A stretch of 5,484 nt of DNA from an uncultured Faecalibacterium sp. GTDB lineage: Bacteria; Bacillota; Clostridia; Oscillospirales; Ruminococcaceae. Location of the stretch: NCBI GenBank assembly GCA_934553285.1, contig CAKTFD010000121.1:1-5484 (forward strand), read 5' to 3'. Below, one piece after another: positions 4,724 to 5,484 of this stretch. A program made the translations under genes and the position numbers. Position 1 is the first letter of the stretch. Each line of letters starts with the position of its first letter. Under the pieces are notes generated by a model that saw only the letters and a program-made list of their open reading frames with translations, was not told the origin of the DNA and did not search any database.

Positions 4724-5484
4724 ATGAAAATAGGATTTGACAACGACAAATATCTTGCGATGCAGTCCGAGCATATCCGCGAACGCATCAAGAAGTTCGA
4801 CAACAAACTGTACCTGGAATTTGGTGGTAAGCTGTTTGACGATTACCATGCTTCCCGCGTGCTGCCCGGCTTTCAGCCGGACTCCAAGCTGCAGATGCTG
4901 CTGCAGCTCAAGGAGCAGGCCGAGATCGTTATCGTCATCAGCGCTGAGGACATCGTCAGCAATAAGATCCGCGGGGATTACGGCATCACCTACGATCTGG
5001 ATGTGCTGCGCCTGATCGATGCCTTTCAGGAAGTGGGGCTGTATGTGGGCAGCGTGTGCGTGACCAAGTACACCGCCGCTGCCGAGGTGGAGACCTTTGA
5101 AAAACGGCTGAACGCCCTGGGTATCCGCACCTTCCGCCACTACAAGATCCCCGGCTACCCCAACGATGTGGCACGCATCGTCAGCGATGAGGGCTACGGC
5201 AAAAACGAGTACATCGAGACCGAGCGCCCGCTGGTGGTCATCACCGCGCCCGGCCCGGGCAGCGGCAAGATGGCGGTCTGCCTGTCGCAGCTGTACCATG
5301 AATACAAGCGCGGGGTCAAGGCCGGCTACGCCAAGTTTGAGACCTTCCCCATCTGGAACATCCCCCTCAAGCACCCGGTGAACCTGGCCTACGAGGCTGC
5401 CACCGCAGACCTGAACGATGTGAACATGATCGACCCCTTCCATCTGGAAGCCTACGGCGTGACCACCGTCAACTATAACCGCGA
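4724..5484 (+). CDS. DUF1846 (UPF0371) protein, 3' end cut by the window
   Basis: 253 codons are present with no stop; the family is about 500 residues long, so roughly half is visible. The start MKIGFDNDKYLAMQSEHI, then KFDNKLYLEFGGKLFDDYHA (24-43) and SRVLPGFQPDSK (44-55), are hallmark stretches of DUF1846, a conserved cytoplasmic family of unknown function in Firmicutes and Actinobacteria. A Gly-rich loop APGPGSGKM (175-183) resembles a nucleotide-binding P-loop but does not fit the Walker A spacing and has Met instead of Thr/Ser. Hydrophobic strands at 67-73 (EIVIVIS) and 169-175 (PLVVITA) suggest alternating alpha/beta folds. No signal peptide is seen. The ATG at 4724 has AAGGAA (4711-4716) at 7-nt spacing, with a second AAGGAG at 4701-4706. 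It is transcribed alone from its own promoter, and no functional link to the fructose operon is apparent. Confidence 0.92.
   Translation, partial: MKIGFDNDKYLAMQSEHIRERIKKFDNKLYLEFGGKLFDDYHASRVLPGFQPDSKLQMLLQLKEQAEIVIVISAEDIVSNKIRGDYGITYDLDVLRLIDAFQEVGLYVGSVCVTKYTAAAEVETFEKRLNALGIRTFRHYKIPGYPNDVARIVSDEGYGKNEYIETERPLVVITAPGPGSGKMAVCLSQLYHEYKRGVKAGYAKFETFPIWNIPLKHPVNLAYEAATADLNDVNMIDPFHLEAYGVTTVNYNR

Overview
The window looks like chromosomal DNA of a GC-rich gut Clostridium-type bacterium, most likely in the Faecalibacterium / Gemmiger / Subdoligranulum group (Oscillospiraceae). This is inferred from GC-rich codon use combined with strong Shine-Dalgarno sites, a Firmicutes-type fruR-fruK-fruA order, a family C69 dipeptidase, a DUF1846 (UPF0371) protein, and hairpin-rich intergenic repeats (including a CAGTCGC..GCGACAGCTCCCC..GGGGAGC motif) that I associate with that group. 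No search was run, so the genus is not proven.

Layout, all genes on the + strand. 1-377: gene-free, hairpin-rich spacer ending in a sigma-A-type promoter (TTGCAA-17-TACAAT). 378-1862: cytoplasmic C69-family dipeptidase, followed by a strong bidirectional terminator. 1863-2390: second long spacer with a terminator, a 12-bp-stem hairpin ending in T5, a ~109-nt branched inverted-repeat element related to the one in the first spacer, and the promoter of the fructose operon. 2391-4432: three-gene operon: fruR (DeoR-family repressor), fruK (1-phosphofructokinase, 4-bp ATGA overlap with fruR), and a 119-codon ORF at the place where fruA is expected. 4433-4723: operon terminator, then a strong extended -10 promoter. 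4724-5484: first 253 codons of a DUF1846 protein, cut by the window edge.

The fructose operon should encode import of fructose as fructose-1-phosphate (FruA), its conversion to fructose-1,6-bisphosphate (FruK), and control by FruR. Here the transporter is reduced to the first ~20 residues of its EIIA domain joined in frame to the last ~95 residues of EIIC. The EIIA active-site His region, all of EIIB and most of EIIC are absent. The start, ribosome binding site and reading frame are intact, so this is either a real internal deletion (about 500 codons judged against normal family length) or an assembly collapse. It is the most notable observation in the window. The second is the pair of related structured repeats in the two long spacers, whose differences preserve base pairing.
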